Source: Nocardiopsis eucommiae
Lineage (GTDB): Bacteria > Actinomycetota > Actinomycetes > Streptosporangiales > Streptosporangiaceae
Length of the DNA stretch: 64,000 nt
Assembly: GCA_018388625.1 (NCBI GenBank)
Contig: CP074402.1
Location: 1,798,001 to 1,862,000, forward strand
Direction: 5' to 3'
Shown one piece after another: positions 26,514 to 34,755 of this stretch. Under the pieces are notes generated by a model. It saw only the letters and a program-made list of their open reading frames with translations, had not been told where the DNA came from and searched no databases. The first letter of the stretch is position 1, and each line of letters starts with the position of its first letter. A program made the position numbers and the translations under genes.

Positions 26514-27641
26514 TCAGCTTCGGATCCGCCGTCGTACCGCCGCCAGCAGCAGGATCGCGATCACGGGAGCCAGCGTTGTGGCCGCGAAACCCGCCCCCGG
26601 AGCCAGGACGTACAGGGGAACCCACACCGCCACGGCGAGGGCTCCGCCGAAGAACTGGAAGGACAGCGCGAGCGAGGAGGCTCCCGCGCGGTTCTCAGCG
26701 GTGCTGGTGGCCGCCATGGAGTTCACGGTCGCGCGCATCGCCGTGACGGCCGCCCCGACGGCGACGACCCCGAGCACCATGGCGACCACCGACGGACCCA
26801 GGGCCGCCGTAACCAGACCGAACGCCAGTACCGTGTTCGCGATCAGCCCGAGGGCGAGCGGTCCGATCCTGTCGAGGACGCGCCCGGCGGTGTCCGCCAT
26901 CAGAAGACCGGCGATCCCGAAGGCGGAGGCGACCAGGCCCCGTTCCAGGGGACCCAGACCGAAGGCGTCCTCCGCGCGCAGGACGGAGAGCACCGTCAGG
27001 CCGACGGCTGCCAGGTAGCACAGGAACGCCAGCGCGCAGGCGAGCGCCAACTGGCTGTTGGCCAGGGACCGCCAGCTCGCCCGGCCGGAGGCGCGCCGCT
27101 CCGAGACCGCCTCGTCCGGGGGCAAAAGCGCCAGGAGCACGGCGCACAGAGCCGGTGCGACGAACGCCAGGCGCCAGTCCACGGCACCGGACACTCCGCT
27201 GATCAGGGGGCTGAAGGCCTGACCGGCCGCCTGCCAGGCCGCGAACCACCCCATGGCCCGCCCGAGCCTGGCACGGGGCACCGAGTCGGTGATCGAGGCG
27301 ACCAGGAGCGGGGTGGTGAACGCGTTGGTCGCACCCTGGAGCACACGGGCGGCCAGGAAGAGTTCCATGGTGGGGGCGAGCGCGCACAGGCCACAGGCCA
27401 GCACGAACACGACCAGGGAGACGCGCACCGTGCGGCGCCGCCCCCACCGCTCGGCGAGGGTCCCCGACACCAGCATGAGCGCGGCGAACGGGATCATGTA
27501 GGCGGTCACCGCGCTCGCGGCGATCTCCGGTGTGGAGTCGAGGCCCTCGGCGACTTCCTGGAGGATCGGTGTGACCATGGTGCTGCCGTAGGGGCCGAGC
27601 GCCCCTCCCACGTACAGCGGCCAAACCCGGGTCCGACTCAA
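26514..27641 (-). CDS. Major facilitator superfamily transporter
   Basis: A 375-residue MFS carrier with about twelve helices. The loop 2-3 motif appears as GTLAERWGRRRTVR, and helix 4/5 features as ARVLQGATNAFTTP and GRAMGWFAAWQAAGQAFSPLI. It resembles drug/efflux MFS proteins; the substrate is not evident. The start codon at 27641 is TTG; the preceding GAAGG is weakly placed. A hairpin at 27663-27690 separates it from the ABC operon upstream, so it may have its own promoter or depend on readthrough. Confidence 0.85.
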   Translation of the reverse strand: MSRTRVWPLYVGGALGPYGSTMVTPILQEVAEGLDSTPEIAASAVTAYMIPFAALMLVSGTLAERWGRRRTVRVSLVVFVLACGLCALAPTMELFLAARVLQGATNAFTTPLLVASITDSVPRARLGRAMGWFAAWQAAGQAFSPLISGVSGAVDWRLAFVAPALCAVLLALLPPDEAVSERRASGRASWRSLANSQLALACALAFLCYLAAVGLTVLSVLRAEDAFGLGPLERGLVASAFGIAGLLMADTAGRVLDRIGPLALGLIANTVLAFGLVTAALGPSVVAMVLGVVAVGAAVTAMRATVNSMAATSTAENRAGASSLALSFQFFGGALAVAVWVPLYVLAPGAGFAATTLAPVIAILLLAAVRRRIRS

Positions 27642-27662
27642 CGTGGCGGGCCTTCCTGCGAA

Positions 27663-27690
27663 GGGCGCCCCGGCGGAGGCCGGGGCGCCC
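27663..27690 (-). terminator. Terminator downstream of the ABC-importer operon
   Basis: A perfect 12-bp stem (27663-27674 with 27679-27690) encloses GGAG, 13 bases beyond the stop of the receptor-like gene. Confidence 0.7.
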
Positions 27691-27702
27691 GGGGAGTGGT
27701 GG

Positions 27703-28600
27703 TCAGACCTTGATGTCGAAGTTCTTCACCAGGCTGTCGAAGGCCGAGTCGTCCTTGATCAGACCCCAACCGCGCATCCAGTCGTAGGTGCGCTGGAACT
27801 GGTCCTGCGGGTACGGGGCGGGCTCCACGAAGCGCAGGCGTCCCAGCGGGAAGTCCTCCGGGGTGAGCTCCTGGATCTCCGGCGGCACCTCGCCGATGAG
27901 GTGGTGCAGGTAGGGGCGGGGGTCCTCGTTCAGCTTGTGCACCGCCCGGACCACGGCACGGTTGACCGCCTCGTAGGTCTCGGCGTCCACGTCCGGGCTG
28001 GCGATCTCCGAGCCGATGTAGAACGCCTCCGACAGGAGCCTGTACCCCTGCTTCTCCGCGACGGTGATCCAGGGCTCCATCAGGGCCGCCGCGTCCACAC
28101 GGCCGTCACGCAGCGCCTCGAAGCGCTGCTGCGGACCCCGCGTGCACGACCTTGATCTCCTCGCGGGGCAGGAAGCCCTCCAGGCTCTGCAGGGCCAGGT
28201 AGTGCGAGCCGTGGTGGAAGTTGACCGCCACGGTCTTCCCGGCCAGGTCGGACGGGTGCACGTCGGGGGAGTCGGGGTGGACCAGGATCGCCTGGCTGCC
28301 GACGGCCGCGCGCTTGCTCACCACGCGCCCGCCCACGGCGGTGTCGTCCGCCCTGCGGATCTGGCCCCATTCGCAGGCGCGGTAGAGGTTGGCCTCGCCG
28401 CTCTCGAAATTGGACTTGCTGGTGCCGAACGAGCTCACGAGCTCGTGGTCGTCGAGGTAGGACAGACCCGCGTCGGCGTAGCCCTTGGGGACGAAGGAGA
28501 CCTCCACCCCCTCGTCCTCGTAGTAGCCCTCGTCCTTGGCGACGAGCTGGGGGAGCGAGAAGACGAGGGAGAGCAGTTCCATGGTGATCTGCTTGGCCAT
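27703..28600 (-). CDS. Receptor-fold (NMT1/SsuA-like) protein without signal peptide, paralogue 1
   Basis: About 299 residues, similar to ABC substrate-binding proteins (SLPQLVAKDEGYYEDEGVEVSFVPKG, DLAGKTVAVNFHHGSHYLALQ, GRVDAAALMEPW), but the N-terminus MAKQITMELLSLVF has neither a signal peptide nor a lipobox. It carries a CEWG motif (LYRACEWGQIRR) near residue 75 and ends with TYDWMRGWGL. A second, clearly related protein lies at 31329-32195. The operon already has a true receptor lipoprotein, so this protein may act in the cytoplasm, perhaps as an enzyme. SBP-fold enzymes such as DszB give precedent. A frame break near 28130 (two missing G or one extra base) rejoins HAG with PQQRFEALRDG. 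Confidence 0.72.
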
Positions 28601-28663
28601 GACGGTGTCCTTTCTTCGTGTTCGGGTGTGCGGGGTGCGGGAGTCACCGTGGTGGCGACGGGT

Positions 28664-29395
28664 TCAGAGGAGGTCGGCGACCACGCGTCGCTGGAGGTCG
28701 AAGAGTTCGGGATCCTCGGGGGCGCGGGGGCGGGGCAGGTCCACCCGGTACTCGCGCACGACCCTGGCCGGACGTCCGGCCAGGACCAGCACGCGGTCCG
28801 CGAGCAGGACCGCCTCGGCGGGGCTGTGGGTGACCAGGAGGCCGACCCTGCTCTGGCGTGTCCACAGGTCCTGGAGGAGGAGTCGCAGCCTGCGGCCGGT
28901 CAGTTCGTCCAGGGCGCTGAAGGGCTCGTCCAGGAGGACGACGGCGGGGTCGATGGCGAAGGCGCGGGCCACGGCGACGCGCTGGCGCTGGCCGCCGGAG
29001 AGGACCGACGGGTATTTGTCGGCGTACTCGGCCAGCCCCACGTCCCGCAGCGCCGCGTCGGCCAGCGCGGGGTCGAGCCCGGCCGACCGCAGGGCGATCT
29101 CGACGTTGGCGCGGACGGAGAGCCAGTCCAGCAGCCGCGGCTGCTGGAACACCATCCCGAGGCGTCGCCGCGCGCCGTCGACCCCGGCGCCCGCGACCTC
29201 ACCGGTGTCCGGCCGTTCCAGCCCGGCGACCATGTGCAGGAGGGTGGACTTCCCGGTACCCGAGGCACCCACGAGGGCGACCAGCTCACCGGGTTCGACC
29301 GTCAGGGAGAAGTTCTCGAAGACGTGCTCGGTCCGCCGGTCCCTCGTGCTGGTGAACGACTTTCCGACGCGCCGTAGCTCCACTGCCGTGCTCAT
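28664..29395 (-). CDS. ABC transporter ATPase (SsuB/TauB-like)
   Basis: A 243-residue ATPase with Walker A GASGTGKST, Q-loop MVFQQPRLLDW, signature LSGGQRQR, Walker B VVLLDEPFSALD and switch His in LLVTHSPAEA. It overlaps the permease stop by ATGA. The gene lies between the permease and the first signal-less receptor paralogue, which follows by 63 bases in the same direction. Confidence 0.92.
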   Translation of the reverse strand: MSTAVELRRVGKSFTSTRDRRTEHVFENFSLTVEPGELVALVGASGTGKSTLLHMVAGLERPDTGEVAGAGVDGARRRLGMVFQQPRLLDWLSVRANVEIALRSAGLDPALADAALRDVGLAEYADKYPSVLSGGQRQRVAVARAFAIDPAVVLLDEPFSALDELTGRRLRLLLQDLWTRQSRVGLLVTHSPAEAVLLADRVLVLAGRPARVVREYRVDLPRPRAPEDPELFDLQRRVVADLL

Positions 29396-30237
29396 ACCGC
29401 TGCCACCTTCCGCCACCGTCCGGCCCGGTTCTCCAACCCCTGGAGGAGGCCGTACTCCAGCACGGCCATCACGACGGCGAACAGCACCGTCCAGGCCAGG
29501 ACCCCGGCCACGTTCTGGGCGGCGAACTCGCCGTTGATGGCGGCTCCCACCCCGCTGGACATCCCGAAGATCTCCACGAGGACGATCACCTTCCAGGCCA
29601 GCGACAGCCCCAGCCTGGCCCCGCCGAACAGTGCCGGGGCGAGGGAGGGCAGCCACAGGTACCGCAGCCGGTCGCGGGTGGAGAAGCGGTAGACGTGCGC
29701 CATCTCCAGGAGCTGGGCGTCGGTGGCCCGCGTCCCCTGGTAGATGCTCAGGGTCAGCGCGGGGGCCGAGGAGAGGGCGACCGCCATGACCGGGTTGATG
29801 AGTGCGACGCCGAACCAGATCACGCACAGCAGGGCCCAGACCAGGCCGGGGACGGTCAGCCCGATCAGGACCGCCGGCTCGAAGAAGCGCCTGGCCAAGG
29901 GGGATCGGCCCATGGCGATCCCGACGAACACGGCGACGGCGAAGGCCAGGGCGAAGCCGAGGGCGACCCGTTGGAAGGTCACCCCCAGGTCGGTGTAGAA
30001 CCCGGGGTCGGAGACCAGGCGCAGGACCTCGGCGCCGATCTGGTCCACCCCGGGCACGAGGACGCTGTCCATCGCCAGGGCCATGCCGTGCCAACCGCCG
30101 ACGAGCAGCACCAGGAAGGAGGCGGCCGCGGCCGGTCCCCGCCACCGGAACGACGCCCCGCGGGCCAGGGGAGGCCCGGCGTGCCCCGTCTCGGGTGTGG
30201 CGGTCTCGGGCGCGGGTGCCCGGGTGCGCAGGCTCAT
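29392..30237 (-). CDS. ABC transporter permease (SsuC-like)
   Basis: A 281-residue inner-membrane permease with hydrophobic segments AAAASFLVLLVGGWHGMAL, GFALAFAVAVFVGIAMG, IGLTVPGLVWALLCVIWFG and VLAWTVLFAVVMAVLEYGLL. The EAA-like loop is MAHVYRFSTRDRLRYLWLP. ATG 30237 overlaps the receptor stop and its end overlaps the ATPase start, making a tightly coupled receptor-permease-ATPase unit. No frame break. Confidence 0.9.
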   Translation of the reverse strand: MSLRTRAPAPETATPETGHAGPPLARGASFRWRGPAAAASFLVLLVGGWHGMALAMDSVLVPGVDQIGAEVLRLVSDPGFYTDLGVTFQRVALGFALAFAVAVFVGIAMGRSPLARRFFEPAVLIGLTVPGLVWALLCVIWFGVALINPVMAVALSSAPALTLSIYQGTRATDAQLLEMAHVYRFSTRDRLRYLWLPSLAPALFGGARLGLSLAWKVIVLVEIFGMSSGVGAAINGEFAAQNVAGVLAWTVLFAVVMAVLEYGLLQGLENRAGRWRKVAAV

Positions 30238-31231
30238 CGGTCGGCTCCGAGGTCGAGGAAGATGTCCTGCTCGGGCAGGGCACTGATGATTCCCAGCTCC
30301 ACCGCCTTGTCCAGTTGGGCCTGGAAGTTGTCGAAGGTGACGTTCCCCCACTCCAGCGGATAGACGTCGACCATGCGCTCGGGCAGCAGGGCGATGGCGT
30401 CCGGCTCGTCGTCGCCGATGCCGTAGAACTCGTGCAGCTCGGCCAGCAGCTCTGGCTCGTCATGGATGTGCTGGTGCACCTCGTGGCGCATTCGGTGGAG
30501 GGCCGAGGCGGTCTCGCCGTTCTCCTCGACCCAGGACCGCAGGGCGCCCTGGGCGTTGAGCACGAGGGGTTCGGACTGGCCGCTGCCCTCGCGCCACAGG
30601 TCGTCGACGGTGGCGATCTGTCGGGCCCCGCGGCCGACCAGGCGGGTGGCGTTCGGCTCGATGGTGATGATCGCCTCGACGTCGCCTCGCTCGAACAGCG
30701 CCAGGCCGTTGAGCACGGCGCCCTGGTGGATCGAGTACTCGGCCTCGAAGTCGATGCCGTTCACGGCGCTGGCCAGCTGGGTGGAGCGGTAGGCGTCGCT
30801 GTTGTTGGGCGGTGTGGCGACGGCCTTGCCGCGCAGGTCCGCGGGGGTCTGGTAGGGGCTGTTCTCGGCGACCAGCCATCGCACGTGGTTGTTCAGGCCG
30901 GAGCTGAACAACACCACGTCCGCCCCGGCTCCGGCTGATACCGCCGCGCCGACGGGTCCGAAGCTGGACACGTCCAGGGCCCCGGACAGGAGCTTGTTCT
31001 GGACGTCACCGGGGCCGGTCCCGGAGATGTACTCCAGGTCGAGTCCCTCGTCCAGGCCGAAGCGCTCGGCGATCGGGCGCAGGACGGCGCTCGCGGTGCC
31101 CTCCTCCGAGTCCTGGACCTTGGCCGCACCGGAGGACGAGGCACCGCAGGCCCCGAGGAGGGGACGGTTCCTATGGCGGCGGCGGACAGGAGGCCGGCGC
31201 GGAGCAGCGACCGGCGGTTCAGGTGGGGCAT
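30234..31231 (-). CDS. ABC transporter substrate-binding lipoprotein
   Basis: About 331 residues. The N-terminus MPHLNRRSLLRAGLLSAAA is a signal peptide with a twin arginine, and after correcting one missing C near 31163 it ends in the lipobox LLGAC. The mature part is NMT1/SsuA-like: ERFGLDEGLDLEYISG, NKLLSGALDVSSFGPVGAAV, RGKAVATPPNN and ALFERGDVEAIITIEP. It is the obvious receptor for the permease and ATPase that follow. Start ATG 31231 has GGAG eight bases upstream. The ligand is unknown. Confidence 0.85.
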
Positions 31232-31261
31232 GACGGTCTCCAACGGACGGGGTGTGGGGCG

Positions 31262-31297
31262 GGTGCGGTGCGCGGGGTGCGGTGCGCGGGGTGCGGG
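31262..31297. repeat. Short tandem repeat between receptor genes
   Basis: GTGCGGTGCGCGGG is repeated about two and a half times with a 14-bp period in the gap between the two receptor-like genes. Low complexity; no function evident. Confidence 0.5.
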
Positions 31298-31328
31298 GCG
31301 GACGGAGAGGGCGGGCCGGTGAGGTGGG

Positions 31329-32195
31329 CTAGCCCGTGCCGAGTAGTGAGCCGTAGTCGTTGCGGCCCTCGGTCAGGCCCCAGGACTTCATCCAGGCGTA
31401 GCTCTCGTGGAAGCGCTTCGCCGCGAACGGCTGGGCGTGCGTGTAGCGCACGTGCGAGCGACCGAGTTCCTCTGGGGTGAGGTCGCCCTCGACCTCGCGG
31501 ACGATGTGGTGCGCCGACTCGCGCCACGGGCGTTCACGAATCAGGTCGACGGCCTGGTTCACGGCCAGGATGTAGGCGTCTCGGTGCTCTTGGCCCAGGT
31601 GGGGGCGACCACCTGCGAGCCCCGGTAGAAGTAGCTGCCGAGCAGGTGCGCCCCTCCTTCAGTGCGACGCTGAGGAAGGGCTCCATGAGCATGGCGGCCC
31701 GGGCCTGCCCGGAACGCAGCGCACGCAGCCGCAGGTGCGGTGCCCCCACGTGCCGCACGACGACCTCCTGACGGGCGAGGGTGTTGCCCAGCAGGTGCAG
31801 CGCGGTGTAGTGCGAACCGGTGAACTCGTTCACGGCGACCGGCACCCCGCCGAGGTCGTGCGGTTCGTTCAGCAGGGGGTCGAAGCTCACCAGAGCCTGC
31901 GCGACGACCGCGGGCCGGAGGTAGTCGATCCGTCCGGCGCGGCGACCGCGCTCCAGCCGGTCGATCCCGCCCCACTCGCACAGGTTGTAGACGTCGGCCC
32001 CCTCCGTCTCGTACAGGGCTTCCTTGCGCCGCGCGATCGGATCGCGCTCGGAGGGGTCGTAGGTCGTCTCGTCGGCCTCGGCGAAGCGCACCTCGAGGCC
32101 CCGTCGCGAGAACAGCCCGCGTTCGAGCGCGACGATCTCCGGGAGGTCGAACACCGGATGGTTGGGGAGATCACCAGCGTGCCGTCGGTACCCAC
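31329..32195 (-). CDS. Receptor-fold (NMT1/SsuA-like) protein without signal peptide, paralogue 2
   Basis: About 289 residues, related along its whole length to the protein at 27703-28600: DLPEIVALERGLFSRRGLEVRF, VYNLCEWGGIDR, VAVNEFTGSHYTALHLL, AAMLMEPF and ESYAWMKSWGL align one to one. It begins MGTDGTLVISPNHPVF from a GTG at 32195 with GGAGG six bases upstream, so no export signal is present. It is the first gene of the importer operon and lies just behind the IclR-type dyad. Three frame breaks, near 32163, 31655 and 31590, are each explained by indels in short G/C runs. Function is unknown; a cytoplasmic enzyme or sensor is the leading idea. Confidence 0.7.
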
Positions 32196-32283
32196 GGGGC
32201 CCTCCAGGAAGAATCTCTACTTAACTGGTCGAAAATGACGGTATAGGTCGCGCGTCACGGCTGTCAACGGCTGTTTTCAACTG

Positions 32284-32300
32284 GTGGAATCAGCTTCCAC
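32284..32300. promoter_or_regulatory. IclR-type operator upstream of the importer operon
   Basis: Perfect dyad GTGGAA-n5-TTCCAC, close to the TGGAA...TTCCA pattern recognised by classical IclR proteins. It lies 89 bases upstream of paralogue 2, in an AT-richer promoter stretch (32200-32340), with the iclR gene and its terminator just beyond. Confidence 0.55.
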
Positions 32301-32342
32301 TGAAAGAAAACCGCTGTTCAGTAGGGGTTTTCGCAACGGAAA

Positions 32343-32367
32343 GGCCCCGCGCTGACAGCGCGGGGCC
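32343..32367 (-). terminator. Terminator of the iclR gene
   Basis: An 11-bp perfect stem (32343-32353 with 32357-32367) closes on GAC, 16 bases after the iclR stop. It separates iclR from the importer promoter. Confidence 0.75.
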
Positions 32368-32382
32368 GGGTGTGGAGTGGGT

Positions 32383-33186
32383 CTCAGCCCTCGATGAGGG
32401 CGAGCGATACGGGCAGGTCCTGGAGCTGGAGGGCGGCCTCCCGGAGCGCGGCGGCCGCGTGCTCCAGGCGTTCCCCTCCAGCCGGGCCGTCGGCCCCTGG
32501 ACCTCGACCGCGGTCCGGACGCGTCCGTCGGTCATGACCGGGGCGGCGACGGCCCTGAGCCCCGTGGCGGCGGGGTCGTCGACCACCGCGAACCCCCGGA
32601 ACTGCGTGGTCAGGAGTTCGCCGTACAGCACGGAGGACGCGTCAGCGTGACCGGGGAGGCGGTCCCCCCACTCCCGGGCCACGTCCTCCAGGGGCCGGGG
32701 CCCGAAGGCCAGGACCGCGAGGCCCATGGCCGAGGTCCCCAGGGGCTGACGCAGCCCGGGCTGGCCGTTGTAGCGGAACGGTTCGCTGGAGGGGGTCGTG
32801 AGCAGGACGACCATCTCCTCGGCGCGGCGGACTCCGAGACTGGAGGTCTCCCCGGTGGCGTCCACCAGCGCGCGCAACGCGTCGGCGGCCTCGGGCAGCC
32901 CGGCCGAGGACAGCGAGCGGCGGGCGAGGCGCATCAGGACCGGACCGGGAAGGAACCTCTCGCTGACCGCGTCCCGGCACAGCAGGCCTTCGGAGCACAG
33001 GGTGCGCAGCAGGCGGTGCACGGTGCTGATGTTCAGCTCGGTCGCGCCCGCGAGTTCCGTGAGGCTGAGGCCCTGGGGCGCGTCGACCACCGCGTTGAGG
33101 AGCAGCCCGGCGCGGGCCACCGAGCGCACCTCGCCCGTGCGCGGGGTCTCCGACACCGTGGCCGTCTCCTCGATGTGAATGCTCAT
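32383..33186 (-). CDS. IclR-family transcriptional regulator
   Basis: About 267 residues. HTH: SVARAGLLLNAVVDAPQGLSLTELAGATELNISTVHRLLRTL; effector domain: TGETSSLGVRRAEEMVVLL, RQPLGTSAMGLAVLAFG, GFAVVDDPAATGLRAVAAPV. It lies upstream of, and in line with, the importer operon, and the dyad at 32284 suits it. A missing G near 32475 restores LEGERLEHAAAALREAALQLQ and the end LIEG at 32383. Start ATG 33186. Confidence 0.88.
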
Positions 33187-33412
33187 GGGCCCACCCTCGC
33201 CTGTCCGTCCGGTCCTCAGTGGCTCCTCGCGCTCTCACACTACGCGCGAGGAGGCGTGGGCCGGGATCAGAGCGAACGAGGGCCGGGCGTGGATGCCGCG
33301 CGACCTCATGGTCGGATCAGCGACCGCCGGATCACCCGGTGAGCCACCCCGCTCGCAACGTGCCCTGTGCGTCATCCGTGGCTCCTGCGGCGTTGACCCG
33401 TGCTCAGACCAG

Positions 33413-33500
33413 GGTGACCACGACCTTTCCGGCGCCGCTCGCGGCCTGCTCGTGCGCCTTCGCGCGCCCCAAGAACATGAACACGATGTTCGTCTGCAGC
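33413..33500 (-). pseudogene. Remnant of a zinc-type oxidoreductase C-terminus
   Basis: On the minus strand the frame ends FLGRAKAHEQAASGAGKVVVTLV, then stop. This is the C-terminal signature of quinone oxidoreductase/alcohol dehydrogenase proteins (helix AHEQ, then GKVVV). Nothing upstream continues the domain, so only about 25 residues remain. The stretch 33187-33730 has no intact gene. Confidence 0.5.
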
Positions 33501-33507
33501 CTGGCGC

Positions 33508-33612
33508 GGTGGACACCGGCATCACCGTCAACGGGGCCCACCCCGGGATCATCGCCCGGACCGGCCTGTCCCGCGACGCACGCGGATGGGAGAAGGTCCT
33601 GACCACGCAGGC
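33508..33612 (+). pseudogene. Remnant of a short-chain dehydrogenase C-terminal part
   Basis: On the plus strand VDTGITVNGAHPGIIARTGL followed by SRDARGWEKVLTTQA matches the post-catalytic segment of an SDR (ITVNxxHPGxxxTxL). No Rossmann fold or YxxxK motif precedes it, so it is a fragment. It abuts the oxidoreductase remnant in the opposite orientation. Confidence 0.5.
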
Positions 33613-33692
33613 GAACCGCTTTATCGGGGGCGGCCACCCTCGCAGGGCCTACGGGATTCGGCTGCTCGGGAGGGCGCCACCGTGGAAACGAC

Positions 33693-33722
33693 GAAAGCGG
33701 GTTCCCGTGGGAACCCGCTTTC
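33693..33722 (-). terminator. Terminator of the minus-strand tRNA cluster
   Basis: A 14-bp inverted repeat (33693-33706 with 33709-33722) lies immediately beyond the 3' end of the tRNA-Val gene; A/T pairs at its base give a U-rich tail on the minus strand. Confidence 0.75.
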
Positions 33723-33730
33723 GCCTGATG

Positions 33731-33804
33731 TGGGCGATACAGGACTCGAACCTGTGACCCCTACCGTGTCGAGGTAGTGCTCTAGCCAACTGAGCTAATC
33801 GCCC
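33731..33804 (-). tRNA. tRNA-Val (anticodon GAC)
   Basis: Full cloverleaf on the minus strand: acceptor GGGCGAT/ATCGCCC, D arm GCTCAGTTGGCTAGAGC, anticodon stem CTACC/GGTAG and T arm ACAGG-TTCGAGT-CCTGT. The anticodon loop reads TCGACAC, giving GAC at 34-36 but C instead of the usual T at 33. CCA is not encoded. Confidence 0.9.
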
Positions 33805-33827
33805 TTATGGAAATGTGGTGCGCGTGG

Positions 33828-33899
33828 AGCCGGAGACGGGAATCGAACCCGTGTGCAGGGATTTGCAGTCCCTTGCCTCAACCACTCGGCCACTCCGGC
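33828..33899 (-). tRNA. tRNA-Cys (anticodon GCA)
   Basis: Acceptor GCCGGAG/CTCCGGC, anticodon arm AGGGA-CTGCAAA-TCCCT with GCA, T arm ACGGG-TTCGATT-CCCGT and discriminator T, as expected for tRNA-Cys. A CCA follows in the genome. Confidence 0.95.
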
Positions 33900-33946
33900 A
33901 TGCAAGCACGGGGGAGCCGCGTGGCACCCATGCGTGCCTTACTCCG

Positions 33947-34019
33947 AGCGGACGACGGGATTCGAACCCGCGACCCTCACCTTGGCAAGGTGATGCTCTA
34001 CCAGCTGAGCCACGTCCGC
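33947..34019 (-). tRNA. tRNA-Gly (anticodon GCC), copy 1
   Basis: Acceptor GCGGACG/CGTCCGC, D arm GCTCAGCTGGTAGAGC, anticodon arm TCACC-TTGCCAA-GGTGA and T arm GCGGG-TTCGAAT-CCCGT. Discriminator T. Identical to the copy at 34091. Confidence 0.95.
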
Positions 34020-34090
34020 GTGTGCCCGGGGTGTTGCCCCGAACCCGATCCGATTGTGCCACCTGGGGAGGCACAAGGCGAATCGTCTCG

Positions 34091-34163
34091 AGCGGACGAC
34101 GGGATTCGAACCCGCGACCCTCACCTTGGCAAGGTGATGCTCTACCAGCTGAGCCACGTCCGC
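34091..34163 (-). tRNA. tRNA-Gly (anticodon GCC), copy 2
   Basis: Same sequence as the copy at 33947, 144 bases away, with unrelated spacer between. Together with the Cys and Val genes it forms one minus-strand cluster that probably yields a single precursor. Confidence 0.95.
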
Positions 34164-34323
34164 GCGGCGAGTGTGTCGGCGGGCCTCCGGGGCTTCCCGG
34201 TGCCGCGTCCCTCGCTGCGTTAGGAACTCTAGCGGAAGTTCCGGGGAAGTGCGAAATCGTCTTCCCCAGGGGCTTTCGCGCCCTGCCGTGGCAGGCCGGA
34301 CCGGCCCGCCCCGGCGGCAGGAG

Positions 34324-34755
34324 CTACTTCTCCACGTGTGCGGGGGAGGACGGCATGTCGGGGCGCGGAGGGGCGGACAGGTACTGGCCGACCCGCTCGA
34401 TCACCTTGTTCATCTCGTAGGCGATCAGGCCCACGTCGCTGTCGGCGTCGGACATCAGGGCCATGCAGGCGCCCTCGCCCGCGGCGGCCACGAAGAGGAA
34501 GGCCCGGTCCATCTCGATGATGCTCTGGCGGATGTTCCCGGCGGAGAACTGCTTGCTGGCCCCTCCCGCGAGACTGTGCAGCCCGGAGGCGATCGCCGAG
34601 AGGTGTTCGGCGGCGGGACGGTCGAGCCCGCTGGAGGTGGCCATGAGGAGCCCGTCCGTGGACAGGACGATGGCGTGTTGGGTGCCCGAGGCGCGGGTGA
34701 GGAGGTCGTCCAGCAGCCAGCTGAGTTCGCCGCGGGCGGTGCTCGGTGGGGTCAT
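34324..34755 (-). CDS. Roadblock/LC7 domain protein
   Basis: A 143-residue MglB-like roadblock protein: LSWLLDDLLTRASGTQHAIVLSTDGLLMATSSGLDR, SAIASGLHSLAGGAS and FLFVAAAGEGACMALMS. In actinobacterial conservons such proteins act with a sensor kinase, a DUF742 protein and a small GTPase, modulating nucleotide turnover; none of these partners is adjacent, so this is a lone copy. The upstream stretch has an AT-rich promoter-like patch near 34855-34880. Confidence 0.88.
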   Translation of the reverse strand: MTPPSTARGELSWLLDDLLTRASGTQHAIVLSTDGLLMATSSGLDRPAAEHLSAIASGLHSLAGGASKQFSAGNIRQSIIEMDRAFLFVAAAGEGACMALMSDADSDVGLIAYEMNKVIERVGQYLSAPPRPDMPSSPAHVEK

